Assembly (NCBI GenBank): GCA_900467185.1
Contig: UBPA01000002.1
Location: 1-64,000, forward strand
Direction: 5' to 3'
DNA: 64,000 nt
Source: Hyphomicrobiales bacterium
Lineage (GTDB): Bacteria > Pseudomonadota > Alphaproteobacteria > Rhizobiales > Rhizobiaceae
Notes under the pieces: generated by a model
Seen by the model: only the letters and a program-made list of their open reading frames with translations
Databases searched by the model: none
What the model was told of the DNA's origin: nothing
Shown: one piece after another, positions 1 to 8,327 of the stretch
Position numbering within the stretch: the first letter of the stretch is position 1
Layout of the letters: each line of letters begins with the position of its first letter
Program-made: the position numbers and the translations under genes

Positions 1-1018
1 ATCCGCATAGGCATAGGTCTTGACATAGCGACCAACCGGACCACGCGTCACCTCGGTCTCTTCCAGCATGATCCACTTGCGCTCGAACGAAAACGTTAGC
101 TGCGATCTGACATAGCGCTGCGCGCGCTTGTATAGGATCTCCGTCAGCCGATCCGGCGCCAGGTTCAGCGGCCGATGCAGATCCTCCGAACGGGCAAGGG
201 TAAGCGCAAATCGTGTATTGTATGCCTCTTGACCAGCCGGTCCTGCAGCGTTCGGTTCATCCGCTCGGCCCGACCCTTGGCCTGGCTTGAATTTGCACAG
301 AGAATCTCGATGTTTAGCTCGCAAAGCGCACGCCCGAACTGGGTCATGCCCTGGCCACCCTTGGCATCTTGTCTCGCCACCCGGAATACCGAATGCTTGT
401 CCGAATAAAAGGCAATTGGCGCGCCGTGACGCTGGAGATAGAGCGCCAGCGCCTCGAAGTAGGTGAATGCACTTTCGGACCGCACGAAACGCAGTGCATC
501 AACTTGCCCGTCGCATCATCGACGAACACCAGCAGCGAACATGGCGGTCCGCGATCCTCGAACCAGCGATGTTCCGACCCGTCGATCTGCACCAGTTCGC
601 CATAGGCCTCACGTCGCAACCGCGGCCGATGAAACGTCCGGCGCTGCTTGCGCGACAGCCAGAGTCCGGCATCGACCATCCAGCCGCGAACCGTCTCGCG
701 CGAAACCCGCAAGCCATCCCGCTCGGCCAGCTTCTCCGTCGCCAAGGTTGGCCCAAAATCCGCATAGCGTTCGCGGACCAGCGTCATCGCATAGTCCCGA
801 ACACCATCGCCGGTCCGGTTGTTCGATGGACGACCAATCGCCTTGTGCCGGATCGACGCCGCACCACCCGTGCGTATCCGCTCCAGCAACCGGCGGATCT
901 GGCGCTCGCTCAGATCAAGCACATGCGCTGCTGACACCATGGTCATCCGGCCGGTAACCACCTTCGACAAAACCTCGATTCGCTGCAGATTGCGTTCGCT
1001 CATCGCTATCAATCCCAT
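1..1018 (-). pseudogene. ISNCY-family transposase, frameshifted and internally deleted
   Basis: The N-terminus (MGLIAMSERNLQRIEVL, then a helix-turn-helix with the SERQIRRLL segment) and an integrase-like core (LVQIDGSEHRWFEDRG, LLVFVDDATGKLM) match ISNCY transposases. The frame breaks near 492, where one missing C would restore LMHLRFVRSESAF. It breaks again near 225, where VK jumps to YNTRFALTLARSEDLHRPL and about 20 codons expected in the family are absent. From 222 to 1 the correct frame is open (TFSFERKWIMLEE) and runs off the window. The ATG at 1018 is taken as start; a TTG lies 6 bases upstream. The gene is dead as it stands. Confidence 0.85.
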
Positions 1019-1083
1019 CTGCAATCTCCCATACGTCCTTCACACCCAGGGAGTGTGAAATTCCAACTTGCAAAAACAGGACA
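1..1083 (-). mobile_element. Partial ISNCY-family insertion sequence, left part outside window
   Basis: The element holds one broken transposase read leftwards. Its right boundary is inferred at about 1083, where the minus strand reads TGTCCTGTTTTTGC, a plausible IS terminus. A 7-bp inverted repeat (TTCACAC at 1039-1045, GTGTGAA at 1053-1059) lies just inside. The other end is off the window, so the terminal repeats cannot be compared and the boundary is tentative. Confidence 0.6.
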
Positions 1084-1201
1084 CGTTAACTTTGTGGCTA
1101 CATAAAAGTACTCGAAAATCGGGATTATGTCCGGAACGGAACTTTGATGCTGCTATGATGCCGTCCCATGCTTCGGGGAAATCCCAGCCGCCGTAAAGCA
1201 C
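1084..1201. other. Short unassigned stretch between two insertion sequences
   Basis: These 118 bases lie between the inferred ISNCY right end and the IS3-family left terminal repeat. I see no open frame, promoter or repeat that I can assign. It does not resemble the missing 5' part of the LacI-type remnant that follows the IS3 element. Confidence 0.4.
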
Positions 1202-1228
1202 TGAACCGCCCCGGCTGTGCCGGAGGCT
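1202..1228 (+). repeat. Left terminal inverted repeat of the IS3 element
   Basis: It pairs with 2492-2518 in inverted orientation. The first 15 bases are identical, with mismatches at positions 16, 25 and 27. A GCCCCGGCTGTGCCGGAG stretch inside it is itself nearly palindromic. Confidence 0.88.
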
Positions 1229-1251
1229 CCAACTTCTGAGAAGTAGGGTCT

Positions 1252-1580
1252 ATGACAAACAAGACGACAAACAAGTTTTCTCCTGAAGTCCGTGCTCGCG
1301 CGGTTCGAGTGGTGGTTGAGCATGAAGCGGAGCATCCTTCACGATGGGCGGCTATATCTTCCATAGCCGCCAAGATTGGCTGCTCGGCGCATACGCTCAA
1401 TGAATGGGTGAAGAAGGGGGGGTTGGCAGCGACAATCGTGCGGGTTTGCCGAGTGACGTCGCGGAGAAGATGACAGCTCTTGAGCGGGAGAACCCCGAAC
1501 TTCGTCAGGCCAACGAGATTCTGCGCAAAGCCTCTGCGTATTTTGCGGTGGTGGAGCTCGACCGCCCACTGAAGCGATGA
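1252..1580 (+). pseudogene. IS3-family OrfA (helix-turn-helix), frameshifted
   Basis: The start [19 protein letters not shown] and the segment [19 protein letters not shown] are those of an IS3 OrfA DNA-binding protein. At about 1418, in a run of G residues, the frame is lost; the correct continuation in the next frame is [20 protein letters not shown], then the leucine-zipper part [16 protein letters not shown], ending DRPLKR and stop at 1578-1580. The orfB start overlaps this stop (ATGA). Without the second half the protein would lack its coiled coil. Confidence 0.85.
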
Positions 1581-2480
1581 TTTCCTTCATCGATGCATAC
1601 CGCTCGGTGCACGGGGTCGAGCCGATCTGCAGGCTGCTGCCGATTTCCCCGTCCACCTGTTATGAGGTCATCGCCAAGCGCACGGACGTCGAAAGTCTGT
1701 CGGACCGCGCCCAGCGGGACATTGCCATGAAGGTCGAGATATGCCGGGTGTTCAACGAGGACTTCCAGGTCTATGGCGTGGGTAGGGTCTGGCGACAGTT
1801 GCTACGGGAGGGTTATGACATCGCCCACTGCACGGTTGCTCGGCTTATGAGAGCGATGGGGCTTCAGGCATCACTCGCGGCAGGCCCGTCAAAACTACCG
1901 GGTCGGACAAAGCCGCACCCTGCCCGCTCGACCGGGTGAACCGACAACTCTACGCTCCCGCGCCAAACATGCTCTGGCTTTCTGATTTCACGTATGTGGC
2001 GACTTAGCGAGGCTTCGTTTACGTCGCGTTCGTGATCGATGCCTTCGCTCGCCGCATCGTCGGTTGGCGGGCGAGCCGGACTGCCCATGCGGGTTTCGTT
2101 CTCGATGCACTCGACCAGGCGCTTCATGATCGGCGGCCCGTCCAGCATGGCGGGCTCATCTACCATTCCGATCGCGGCGGCAATACGTCGATCAAGTATT
2201 ACGAGCGGTTGGCGGAGGCGGGAATCGAGCCTTCCGTCGGTAGCGTCGGCGACAGTTATGGCAATGCTCTCGACGAAACCATCAACGGGCTTTACAAGGG
2301 CCGAGATCATCCACAGGCGAGGACCATGGCGCAACTTCAAGGCCGTGGAGTTCGCAACACTAGACTGGGTCGATTGGTTCAACAACCGCAAGCCTTCTGG
2401 AGCCCATCGGCGACATACCGCCAGCCGAGGCAGAAGAACGATACTATGCCAAACTGGACGCGCCAGCATTGGCCGCATAA
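1577..2480 (+). pseudogene. IS3-family OrfB integrase, multiply disrupted
   Basis: It starts [18 protein letters not shown] and ends with the in-family tail AEERYYAKLDAPALAA and a stop at 2478-2480. Lesions: a frameshift near 1860; an in-frame TAG at about 2005 where the family has Trp (FTYVAT then stop); at least two further shifts near 2305 and 2395. The catalytic D-D-E segments are still legible (LSDFTYVA, YHSDRGG, NALDETINGL), so this was once an active retroviral-type integrase. The several independent lesions argue against programmed frameshifting and for decay. Confidence 0.87.
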
Positions 2481-2491
2481 CTTAACCAAAC

Positions 2492-2518
2492 GGTCTCCGG
2501 CAAAGCCGGGGCGGTTCA
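2492..2518 (-). repeat. Right terminal inverted repeat of the IS3 element
   Basis: Read on the minus strand it begins TGAACCGCCCCGGCT and matches the left terminus at 24 of 27 bases. It begins 11 bases after the orfB stop codon. Confidence 0.88.
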
Positions 2519-2519
2519 G

Positions 2520-3232
2520 CTGGCTGCCCAGCGCGCATTGTTCGGCCATCGGGCGGAAGCGACAATCATCCTCTCGGGCTCCCCGCCCGCCTTCTTCGCC
2601 GATCTCGCGCGCCGTAACGGTCAGCCGCTGGTGGTCATCGGCCGCTCCAAGCCCGATGCGGATCATGTCGAGATCGAAAACGAATCGGCCGCACGGCAGG
2701 CGGCGGCGCTTTTCGTCGCTCGCGGGTTCACGCGTCTCAGCCTTGTCGGCTCGCAATCCGCCACGCCCAGCGTCGTGGAAGCGAAGACGGCTCCGCGCGG
2801 AAGCCCGGCGCCTTGGCGCGCAAGTCCTGGCGGTGCGCGGCGGCGATTGCAATTACGCGGGCGGCCGGGATGCCGGTCGCCAGCTGCTGGATGTCCCGCA
2901 GGAACCACAGGGCATCTTCTGTATCAACGACCTCCTCGCCCTCGGCGTCATAGACCATGCCCAGCGCGAAGCCGGGCTTCGCGTTCCGCAAGAGCTCTCC
3001 GTCATTGGCTTCGACGATCTGCCGGAAGCCGGCTGGCTTGCTACGGCCTGACGACCTTTCGCCAGGACCCGACGGAGATCGCCAACACTGCCGTGACGCT
3101 TATCGATCGACGTCAGGCCGAGCCTCATCGCCCGCCAGTCCGCGTCCGGATCGCAGCCCCCTTGTCGTCCGCGAAAGTTTCGTCCCGGCCGCATCGTTCG
3201 CGAGCGCCAACGCGCCTGACAACGCGCGTTGA
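2520..3232 (+). pseudogene. LacI-family regulator, ligand-binding domain remnant
   Basis: Directly after the IS3 right end, three frames in succession read as the sugar-binding (periplasmic-binding-protein-like) domain of a LacI/GalR repressor: LSGSPPAFFADLARRNGQP, VVIGRSKPDADHVEIENE, AALFVARGFTRLSLVGSQ; then GGRDAGRQLLDVPQEPQG, IFCINDLLALGVIDHAQ and VPQELSVIGFDDLPEA; then TTFRQDPTEIANTAVTLI and LVVRESFVPAASFA. Frameshifts fall near 2790, 3045 and 3160. The N-terminal helix-turn-helix is absent, and the sequence left of the IS does not supply it, so the 5' end was lost. The FDDLP and RQDP motifs are typical of the family. Confidence 0.82.
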
Positions 3233-3390
3233 ATTTCGCGGGCCGCTCTCCGCTTCGTGCCGGCGCGGTCGATCCTCCCGAAGGAACGCCTGCTGGGCGT
3301 AGCCGATTTGCCGATGGTGGCGATCCGACCCGGGCCGATCCGGATGTGATCGCCAGCGTTTGAACCGGGGGATCGGCGATCGAGCTTCGT

Positions 3391-3960
3391 TCACGAGCTC
3401 GGTGACGCAAGGATCTGCGCACGGCATACGTTCAGAATTTCCTCCGCCAGAGGAGAGTCATCCGGACACGCACGCGACAAGACGACCGCCCCAAGCAAAT
3501 GCGCGAACAAATCGATCGCTTTCGCGCGGGCTTTCTGTTGGTCGCCGGCGCCCAAGACGCCTCCACGTTCGACCGCCGCCAGAATACTCTCAACTCCGTC
3601 CGCGAAGGTCGCCCGGATTTCCGAGGATTGACGCGTGGCATCCCCGGCAAGGGCCGCAAACGTGCAGCCGTCACCCCGGCCGTCCCGATGCTCTCTCGAT
3701 GTATAGAAGTCCACGAACTGGCGGATATCGCCTCCGTCGGCTTGACGGATGATCTGCGAAATACTGCTCGCGGCCGTCTCCGCCATCAGCTCGGCTTTGG
3801 AACCGAAGTGCTTGTAAAATCCGCCATGGGTCAGCCCGGCGGCGGCCATCAGATCGGCCACGCTGACGCCGTCGTAGCCCCGCTCGCGGAACAGGGCCGA
3901 CGCCGTTTGAACGATGCGTGCCCTGTTTTCCTGCGATTGCGCCTTTGTGATCTTCATCAT
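3391..3960 (-). CDS. TetR/AcrR-family transcriptional repressor
   Basis: The 189-residue protein has an N-terminal TetR helix-turn-helix at about residues 10-55 (RIVQTASALFRERGYDGVSV, LMAAAGLTHGGFYKHFGSK) and a C-terminal ligand-binding half (GCTFAALAGDATRQ) seen in regulators that control nearby reductases. I chose the ATG at 3960, with GCGAGG upstream, over an earlier start that would add a non-homologous tail. It is divergent from a short-chain dehydrogenase whose expression it probably represses, with an operator-like palindrome between them. The inducer is not evident. Confidence 0.88.
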   Translation of the reverse strand: MMKITKAQSQENRARIVQTASALFRERGYDGVSVADLMAAAGLTHGGFYKHFGSKAELMAETAASSISQIIRQADGGDIRQFVDFYTSREHRDGRGDGCTFAALAGDATRQSSEIRATFADGVESILAAVERGGVLGAGDQQKARAKAIDLFAHLLGAVVLSRACPDDSPLAEEILNVCRAQILASPSS

Positions 3961-4000
3961 GGACCTCGCTTCCTGCACAGACCAGCAGCATACATTGATG

Positions 4001-4014
4001 TTGATCATAATCAA
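4001..4014. promoter_or_regulatory. Candidate TetR operator
   Basis: TTGATCATAATCAA has inverted half-sites TTGAT/ATCAA with a 4-base spacer. It lies in the 148-bp gap between the TetR gene and the divergent dehydrogenase, 41 bases upstream of the TetR start. TTTTGATTATATCC at 4026-4039 carries a related half-site. Confidence 0.5.
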
Positions 4015-4108
4015 AGTGCTTGACGGTTTTGATTATATCCAGCATCATAAATTACGGCAATTTCGCAAGAGATGGCGATCAGTCCACGAGGCTCCAAAGG
4101 AAACGTAC

Positions 4109-4918
4109 ATGAACACCCAGAAGAAAGTGGCGCTTGTCACCGGCGCGTCGTCGGGAATTGGCGAGGCAGCGGCCAAGCAACTCCTGACCCTTGGCTATAC
4201 GGTTTACGGCACCAGCCGGCGTGGCGCCGAAGCGGGCGAGCGTTCGTTTCCGCTGATCGCTCTCGATGTGACGGACGACCTGTCGGTCGAAGCCGCAATC
4301 GCGCAATTGCTGCAGCGCGAGGGACGCATCGACCTCCTGGTCAACAATGCGGGTGTCGGTGTTACGGGTGCGGCCGAAGAGAGCTCGATCGAGCAGGTCC
4401 ATGCCTTGTTCGAGACCAATTTTCACGGCGTGGTCCGCGTGACCAACGCGGTCCTGCCCATCATGCGCAAACAGGGGAGCGGACGCATTCTGAACATCGG
4501 ATCCGGCCTCGGCCTCATTCCGGCGCCGTTCAATGCCTACTATTCGGCAACCAAGCATGCGCTGGAAGGGTATTCGGAGTCACTTGACCATGAAGTGCGG
4601 GGGTTCGGCGTCAGGGTCGTGATCATCGAGCCCGGCGCGACGCGAACCTCGTTCGAGACAAGCACCGTCTCGTCGGACCGGCAACTCGCCGACTACGATG
4701 CAATCCGCGCGAAATATCTCGTGGCCTACGAGCAGGCGATTGCGACGGCCGGTACGGCGCAAGGCGTCGCGGAAACCATCGCTCTTGCCGCTCGCGCCAA
4801 GAACCCCAAGCTACGCTACCCCTCGGGCAAGGATGCGAAGCAAGGCGCATTTGCACGCAGGTTCCTTCCCCGGGCCCTGTTCGACAAGGTGCTGCACAAG
4901 CAGTTCGGACTGGCATAG
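4109..4918 (+). CDS. Short-chain dehydrogenase/reductase (SDR)
   Basis: This 269-residue classical SDR has the Rossmann cofactor motif TGASSGIG at residues 11-18, the NNAG motif (LLVNNAGVGV), the catalytic Ser in the NIGSGLG segment and the YSATK catalytic Tyr-Lys pair. The basic TSRR at the end of beta-2 suggests NADP preference. It is an NAD(P)-dependent alcohol/carbonyl oxidoreductase of unknown substrate, cytosolic. The ATG at 4109 follows AAAGGAAAC. It is divergent from a TetR regulator, the usual pairing for inducible SDRs, and a hairpin follows at 4954. Confidence 0.9.
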   Translation: MNTQKKVALVTGASSGIGEAAAKQLLTLGYTVYGTSRRGAEAGERSFPLIALDVTDDLSVEAAIAQLLQREGRIDLLVNNAGVGVTGAAEESSIEQVHALFETNFHGVVRVTNAVLPIMRKQGSGRILNIGSGLGLIPAPFNAYYSATKHALEGYSESLDHEVRGFGVRVVIIEPGATRTSFETSTVSSDRQLADYDAIRAKYLVAYEQAIATAGTAQGVAETIALAARAKNPKLRYPSGKDAKQGAFARRFLPRALFDKVLHKQFGLA

Positions 4919-4953
4919 CGCGAAAGACCGCCTTGCGCGCTCTTCGTCCCTGA

Positions 4954-4975
4954 GACGCTGCTTCGTTGCAGCGTC
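4954..4975 (+). terminator. Hairpin downstream of the SDR gene
   Basis: A perfect 8-bp stem (GACGCTGC/GCAGCGTC) with a 6-base TTCGTT loop lies 36 bases after the SDR stop. There is no T-run, so intrinsic termination is only plausible. Confidence 0.45.
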
Positions 4976-4989
4976 GAAGAAATGGACAG

Positions 4990-5428
4990 CGGCGCGTCGA
5001 ACAGGCGGAGACCTTTGCACCTGCGGTAATCGCGGCTGCAGGGAGGCTTCCTGGAGCGGCACGGCCGTTCTCAACATCGCGGAACGGCGCCTCTCGCGCA
5101 GTATCGGCATGGCAGAATTTGTGACGATGGCGCTGGCTGGCGACCTCGGGTTCCAGCGTTTGCTGGAAGACGCCGGCGAGGCCGCGGGACGCGGCCTTGC
5201 GACTGTCGGAACCATACGCAATCCTGGCCTTTTCGTCATCCGTGGCGGAATGGCGGCTTCGGGCGACGTGCTGCTGTCGCCCATCCGTTCGTCTTATGCC
5301 AGGCATACATTGGTCAAGCCTGTGACGAAGGCGCCAACCCCGCCTTCGTCACAGGCCGCTTCGTCGACAACGACAATGGCATGGGCGCCGTCGGCCTGGT
5401 GTTGAGACATCATGGGCAGCTGACGTAA
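4990..5428 (+). pseudogene. ROK-family protein, C-terminal remnant
   Basis: The open stretch includes the ROK zinc-site signature CTCGNRGC, then a helical tail (GFQRLLEDAGEAAGRGLATV, NPGLFVIRGGMAASGDVLL). The frame shifts near 5335 and continues as PAFVTGRFVDNDNGMGAVGL to a stop at 5426-5428. The N-terminal kinase lobe, and any helix-turn-helix, is missing. ROK proteins are sugar kinases or sugar-responsive repressors. With the LacI-type remnant at 2520-3232 it suggests a lost carbohydrate locus. Confidence 0.72.
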
Positions 5429-5540
5429 ACCCCCAATACAATTCCCCTTTTCACCGCGATCACGCCATTCACCTGCGGTCGATCCGTCGCCTGCAAGGGC
5501 ATCGTCTTCCCGGATCCCCTCCGTCCTCGGACCGTCGGAC

Positions 5541-5552
5541 TTATGTTATTAC
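5541..5552 (-). promoter_or_regulatory. Possible second, degenerate Zur box
   Basis: Read on the minus strand this is GTAATAACATAA, matching the first ten bases of the 13-bp palindrome at 5574-5586. Together they could form a double operator in the znu promoter. The match is partial and the call is tentative. Confidence 0.35.
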
Positions 5553-5573
5553 GTTACAATTCGTTTGACGGAT

Positions 5574-5586
5574 GTAATAACATTAC
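5574..5586. promoter_or_regulatory. Predicted Zur operator upstream of znuCBA
   Basis: GTAATAACATTAC is a palindrome (GTAAT/ATTAC, 3-base centre) 32 bases upstream of the znuC start. The identical 13-mer occurs once more in the window, at 18224-18236, between two further metal-related transcription units. Zinc-uptake genes are repressed by the Fur-family regulator Zur through AT-rich palindromes of this kind in proteobacteria. The assignment to Zur is inferred from context. Confidence 0.75.
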
Positions 5587-5618
5587 CTATACCGCGGCTG
5601 CCAATCCCCGAGGACGCG

Positions 5619-6425
5619 ATGCGCAGCACCTGTCTGGAATTCAAAGATCTGACGCTCGGCTATCAACGCCACGCCGCGGTTCATCACCTTTCGGGCGTGG
5701 TCGAGCGGGGGTCGCTGACGGCCGTCGTGGGGGCCAACGGATCCGGCAAATCCACGCTGATGAAGGGCGTGGCCGGCATCCTGAAACCGATCAGCGGCAG
5801 CATCGACGCCGCTTTCAGGCGGCTCGCCTATCTTCCGCAGCAATCCGACATCGACCGGTCCTTTCCGGCGCGGGTGATCGATCTAGTGTCGCTCGGTTTC
5901 TGGCAGGAGCGGGGGCTTCTCGGTCGCATCACCCGCAGCGACAAAACGCGGCTTTTCGCCTGTCTTGCGGCCGTCGGCCTGTCGGGGTTCGAGACGCGGT
6001 CGCTCGACAGTCTGTCCGGCGGGCAGATGCAGAGGGCGCTCTTTGCCCGCACCATGCTGCAGGACGCCGATCTGATCCTGCTCGACGAACCCTTCAACGC
6101 GGTGGACGAGCGGACGATCCGCGACCTGCTCGCGCTGATCCGGCAATGGGCGGACGAAGGGCGGACCATCCTGTGCGTCCTTCACGATCATGCGCTGGTG
6201 AAAAGCCATTTTCCGCAGACGCTGCTGATGGCCCGCAAGCCCGTGGCCTGGGGCAGGACGGCCGATGTCATGACACCGGACCATCTTTCCGCGGCCCGCA
6301 CATTCCAGGAGGCCTGGGACGAGAACGCGGGCTGGTGCGAGGAGCCCGCTCCGGCGCTGCTGCCTCAGCCTGCCGAAGATCTCCTGCATGACCGGGATGT
6401 GGCGCGGAGGGCCGCGCATGTTTGA
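5619..6425 (+). CDS. znuC: Zinc ABC transporter ATP-binding protein ZnuC
   Basis: This 268-residue ABC ATPase has Walker A GANGSGKST, signature LSGGQMQRALFARTML, Walker B LILLDEPFNAVD and the switch His in VLHDHAL. It powers ZnuB-mediated zinc import with ZnuA as binding protein. I start at the ATG at 5619 because an earlier TTG start would place the operator inside the gene. It overlaps znuB by 8 bases, so the two are translationally coupled. The C-terminal extension rich in Ala, Pro and Glu is slightly longer than usual. Metal choice (Zn rather than Mn) rests on the operator and the COG0523 neighbour. Confidence 0.9.
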   Translation: MRSTCLEFKDLTLGYQRHAAVHHLSGVVERGSLTAVVGANGSGKSTLMKGVAGILKPISGSIDAAFRRLAYLPQQSDIDRSFPARVIDLVSLGFWQERGLLGRITRSDKTRLFACLAAVGLSGFETRSLDSLSGGQMQRALFARTMLQDADLILLDEPFNAVDERTIRDLLALIRQWADEGRTILCVLHDHALVKSHFPQTLLMARKPVAWGRTADVMTPDHLSAARTFQEAWDENAGWCEEPAPALLPQPAEDLLHDRDVARRAAHV

Positions 6426-7284
6426 ATGGCTGGTGTCTCCCTTCCTCGAATACGGCTTCATGCAGCGTGCGCTTCTCGGCTCGCTGGTGCTTTCCGTCTC
6501 CTGCGCGCCTGTCGGCGTCTTCCTGATGCTGCGCCGCATGAGCCTGACGGGCGACGCCATGTCCCATGCCATCCTGCCGGGTGCGGCTATCGGCTTCCTT
6601 CTCTTCGGGCTCGAGATCATGCCGATGACGATCGGCGGGCTGGTCGTCGGCCTGCTGGTGGCGCTCGGCTCCGGCTTCGTGTCGCGCTTCACGGTGCAGA
6701 AGGAGGATGCCTCCATGGCGGCTTTCTATCTGATCTCGCTGGCCGTCGGGGTGCTGCTGGTCTCCTGGCGCGGCTCGAGCGTCGATCTGATGCATGTGCT
6801 GTTCGGCTCCGTCCTCGCGCTCAACGACGAAGCGCTGGCGTTGATCCTCGGCATTGCCGTCGTCACGTTTCTGGCGTTGGGCATTTTCTGGCGCGCGCTG
6901 GTCGCCGAATGCCTCGACCCGCTGTTCCTGCGCTCCGTCAGCCGCATCGGCGGGCCGACGCACGTGCTGTTTCTCGTCCTCGTCGTTCTCAATCTGGTCG
7001 GCGGCTTCCAGGCGCTCGGCACGCTGCTGTCGGTCGGGCTGATGATGCTGCCGGCCGTGGCCTCGCGCTTCTGGTCGAACGATGTGCGGGCACTTTGCGG
7101 GATCGCGATTGCGATCGCCGTCGTCTCGTCGCTCGGCGGCCTGCTTCTGTCCTATCACGCCTCCATGCCGTCCGGCCCGGCCATCATCATGGTCGCGGGC
7201 GTCGCCTACCTGTTCTCCGCTCTTTTCGGCCGAAGGGGCGTGCTTGCGAGCGCGCTTCCCTCGCGCCGGCATACGTCCGCCTGA
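6418..7284 (+). CDS. znuB: Zinc ABC transporter permease ZnuB
   Basis: The 288-residue membrane protein of the ABC-3 permease family has eight or nine hydrophobic segments (for example LGSLVLSVSCAPVGVFLMLR and FLVLVVLNLVGGFQALGTLL) and the family segment MSLTGDAMSHAILPG near residue 40. It forms the inner-membrane channel for zinc. The ATG at 6418 follows GCGGAGG and sits inside the end of znuC; an ATG 30 bases upstream lacks as good a ribosome site. znuA follows after 20 bases. Confidence 0.92.
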   Translation: MFEWLVSPFLEYGFMQRALLGSLVLSVSCAPVGVFLMLRRMSLTGDAMSHAILPGAAIGFLLFGLEIMPMTIGGLVVGLLVALGSGFVSRFTVQKEDASMAAFYLISLAVGVLLVSWRGSSVDLMHVLFGSVLALNDEALALILGIAVVTFLALGIFWRALVAECLDPLFLRSVSRIGGPTHVLFLVLVVLNLVGGFQALGTLLSVGLMMLPAVASRFWSNDVRALCGIAIAIAVVSSLGGLLLSYHASMPSGPAIIMVAGVAYLFSALFGRRGVLASALPSRRHTSA

Positions 7285-7304
7285 TCACCAAAAAGGAGAT
7301 TTCC

Positions 7305-8255
7305 ATGTTCAGGACAGTCCGTCTCATCACCTGCGCCAGCCTTCTTGCCCTTTGCGGCTTCGCGTCCGGCGCGTCGGCCGCCGACCTCAAGGTCGTGGCC
7401 AGCTTCTCCATCATCGCGGATCTCGCAAAGAACGTCGGGGGAAGTCGCGTCCAGATCTCGACCCTCGTGCCCGTGGATGGCGACGCGCACGTTTACGAGC
7501 CGCGTCCGGCCGATGCCGCAGCGCTCAAGAAGGCGCAGGTCGTTCTGGTCAACGGCCTCTATCTCGAAGGCTTCATGTCCCGGCTGATCGAGACCAGCGG
7601 CACAAAGGCGCCGGTCATCGAGGTCAGCAAGGGCGTCGAGCCGTTGAAGGCGGACGAGGCGGAAGGGCACCATGACGAGGCCGGCAAGACGGCCGAGGCC
7701 GGTCATGCGGGCCATGATCATGGCGCGTTCGATCCCCATGCCTGGCAGTCTATCGCCAATGGCGAGATCTATGTGAAGAACATCGCCGACGCCTTCTGCG
7801 CGGCGGACAAGGCGGGTTGCGCAACCTACACGGCCAATGCCACAGCCTATCTGGCAAAGCTCACGGCGCTGGATACGGAGGTAAAGGCGGCGATTGCCGG
7901 CATCCCACAAGACAAGCGCACCATCATCACCTCGCATGATGCCTTCGGCTACTTCGCGCACGCCTACGGCCTGAACTTCATCGCGCCGGAAGGCATCTCG
8001 ACGGAAGCGGAAGCGTCTGCCGCCGATGTCGCCAAGCTCGTCGATCAGGTGAAGCAGGACAAGGCCTCGGCAATCTTCGTCGAAAACATCACCAATCCGC
8101 GGCTTGCCGAGCAGATCGCCCGCGAGACCGGCCTCAAGATCGGCGGCACGCTCTATTCCGACGCGCTTTCGGCCAAGGACGGCCCGGCCTCTACCTATAT
8201 CGACATGTTCCATCACAACGTGAAGACGATGACGGCCGCCATTCTCGGCAGCTGA
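7305..8255 (+). CDS. znuA: Periplasmic zinc-binding protein ZnuA
   Basis: The 316-residue cluster A-I solute-binding protein has a signal peptide ending near ASAADLK. The metal ligands expected of the family are present: His in DAHVYEPRP, the His in FDPHAWQS, a His in TSHDAFGYFAHAY and the acidic site near the C-terminus. A His/Asp/Glu-rich loop (EGHHDEAGKTAEAGHAGHDH, about residues 120-140) is characteristic of zinc-specific members. AAGGAG precedes the start. It delivers zinc to ZnuB. Confidence 0.93.
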   Translation: MFRTVRLITCASLLALCGFASGASAADLKVVASFSIIADLAKNVGGSRVQISTLVPVDGDAHVYEPRPADAAALKKAQVVLVNGLYLEGFMSRLIETSGTKAPVIEVSKGVEPLKADEAEGHHDEAGKTAEAGHAGHDHGAFDPHAWQSIANGEIYVKNIADAFCAADKAGCATYTANATAYLAKLTALDTEVKAAIAGIPQDKRTIITSHDAFGYFAHAYGLNFIAPEGISTEAEASAADVAKLVDQVKQDKASAIFVENITNPRLAEQIARETGLKIGGTLYSDALSAKDGPASTYIDMFHHNVKTMTAAILGS

Positions 8256-8261
8256 TCCGCA

Positions 8262-8293
8262 AGGACCTGTCCGGCTTCGGCCGGGCAGGTCCT
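8262..8293 (+). terminator. Strong hairpin after znuA
   Basis: The arms AGGACCTG and CAGGTCCT, extended inwards by CCGGC/GCCGG, enclose a TTCG loop. There is no T-run. It may terminate or attenuate znuCBA transcription before the COG0523 gene, or stabilise the upstream mRNA. Confidence 0.6.
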
Positions 8294-8327
8294 GACCCGA
8301 CCTCAAACCGCAGGGAGTCCCGGGACG

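Larger units (their letters stand above)
1202..2518 (+). mobile_element. IS3-family insertion sequence, complete ends, inactivated genes
   Basis: The 1317-bp element is bounded by 27-bp inverted repeats matching at 24 of 27 positions (1202-1228 and 2492-2518, starting TGAACCGCCCCGGCT). It contains orfA and orfB joined by an ATGA overlap at 1577-1580, the usual IS3 layout. No convincing target duplication flanks it: the left flank ends GCAC and the right begins GCTG. That fits an old insertion or a later rearrangement. Both genes carry several lesions, so it cannot move by itself. Confidence 0.9.

Noticed and set aside
1577-2480. Programmed frameshifting of the IS3 transposase
   Set aside because: The lesions are several, scattered, and include an in-frame stop at a conserved Trp; they are mutations and not a single programmed site.
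1195-2524. Target-site duplication around the IS3 element
   Set aside because: The bases flanking the terminal repeats (GCAC left, GCTG right) share only GC and do not form a 3-4 bp duplication.
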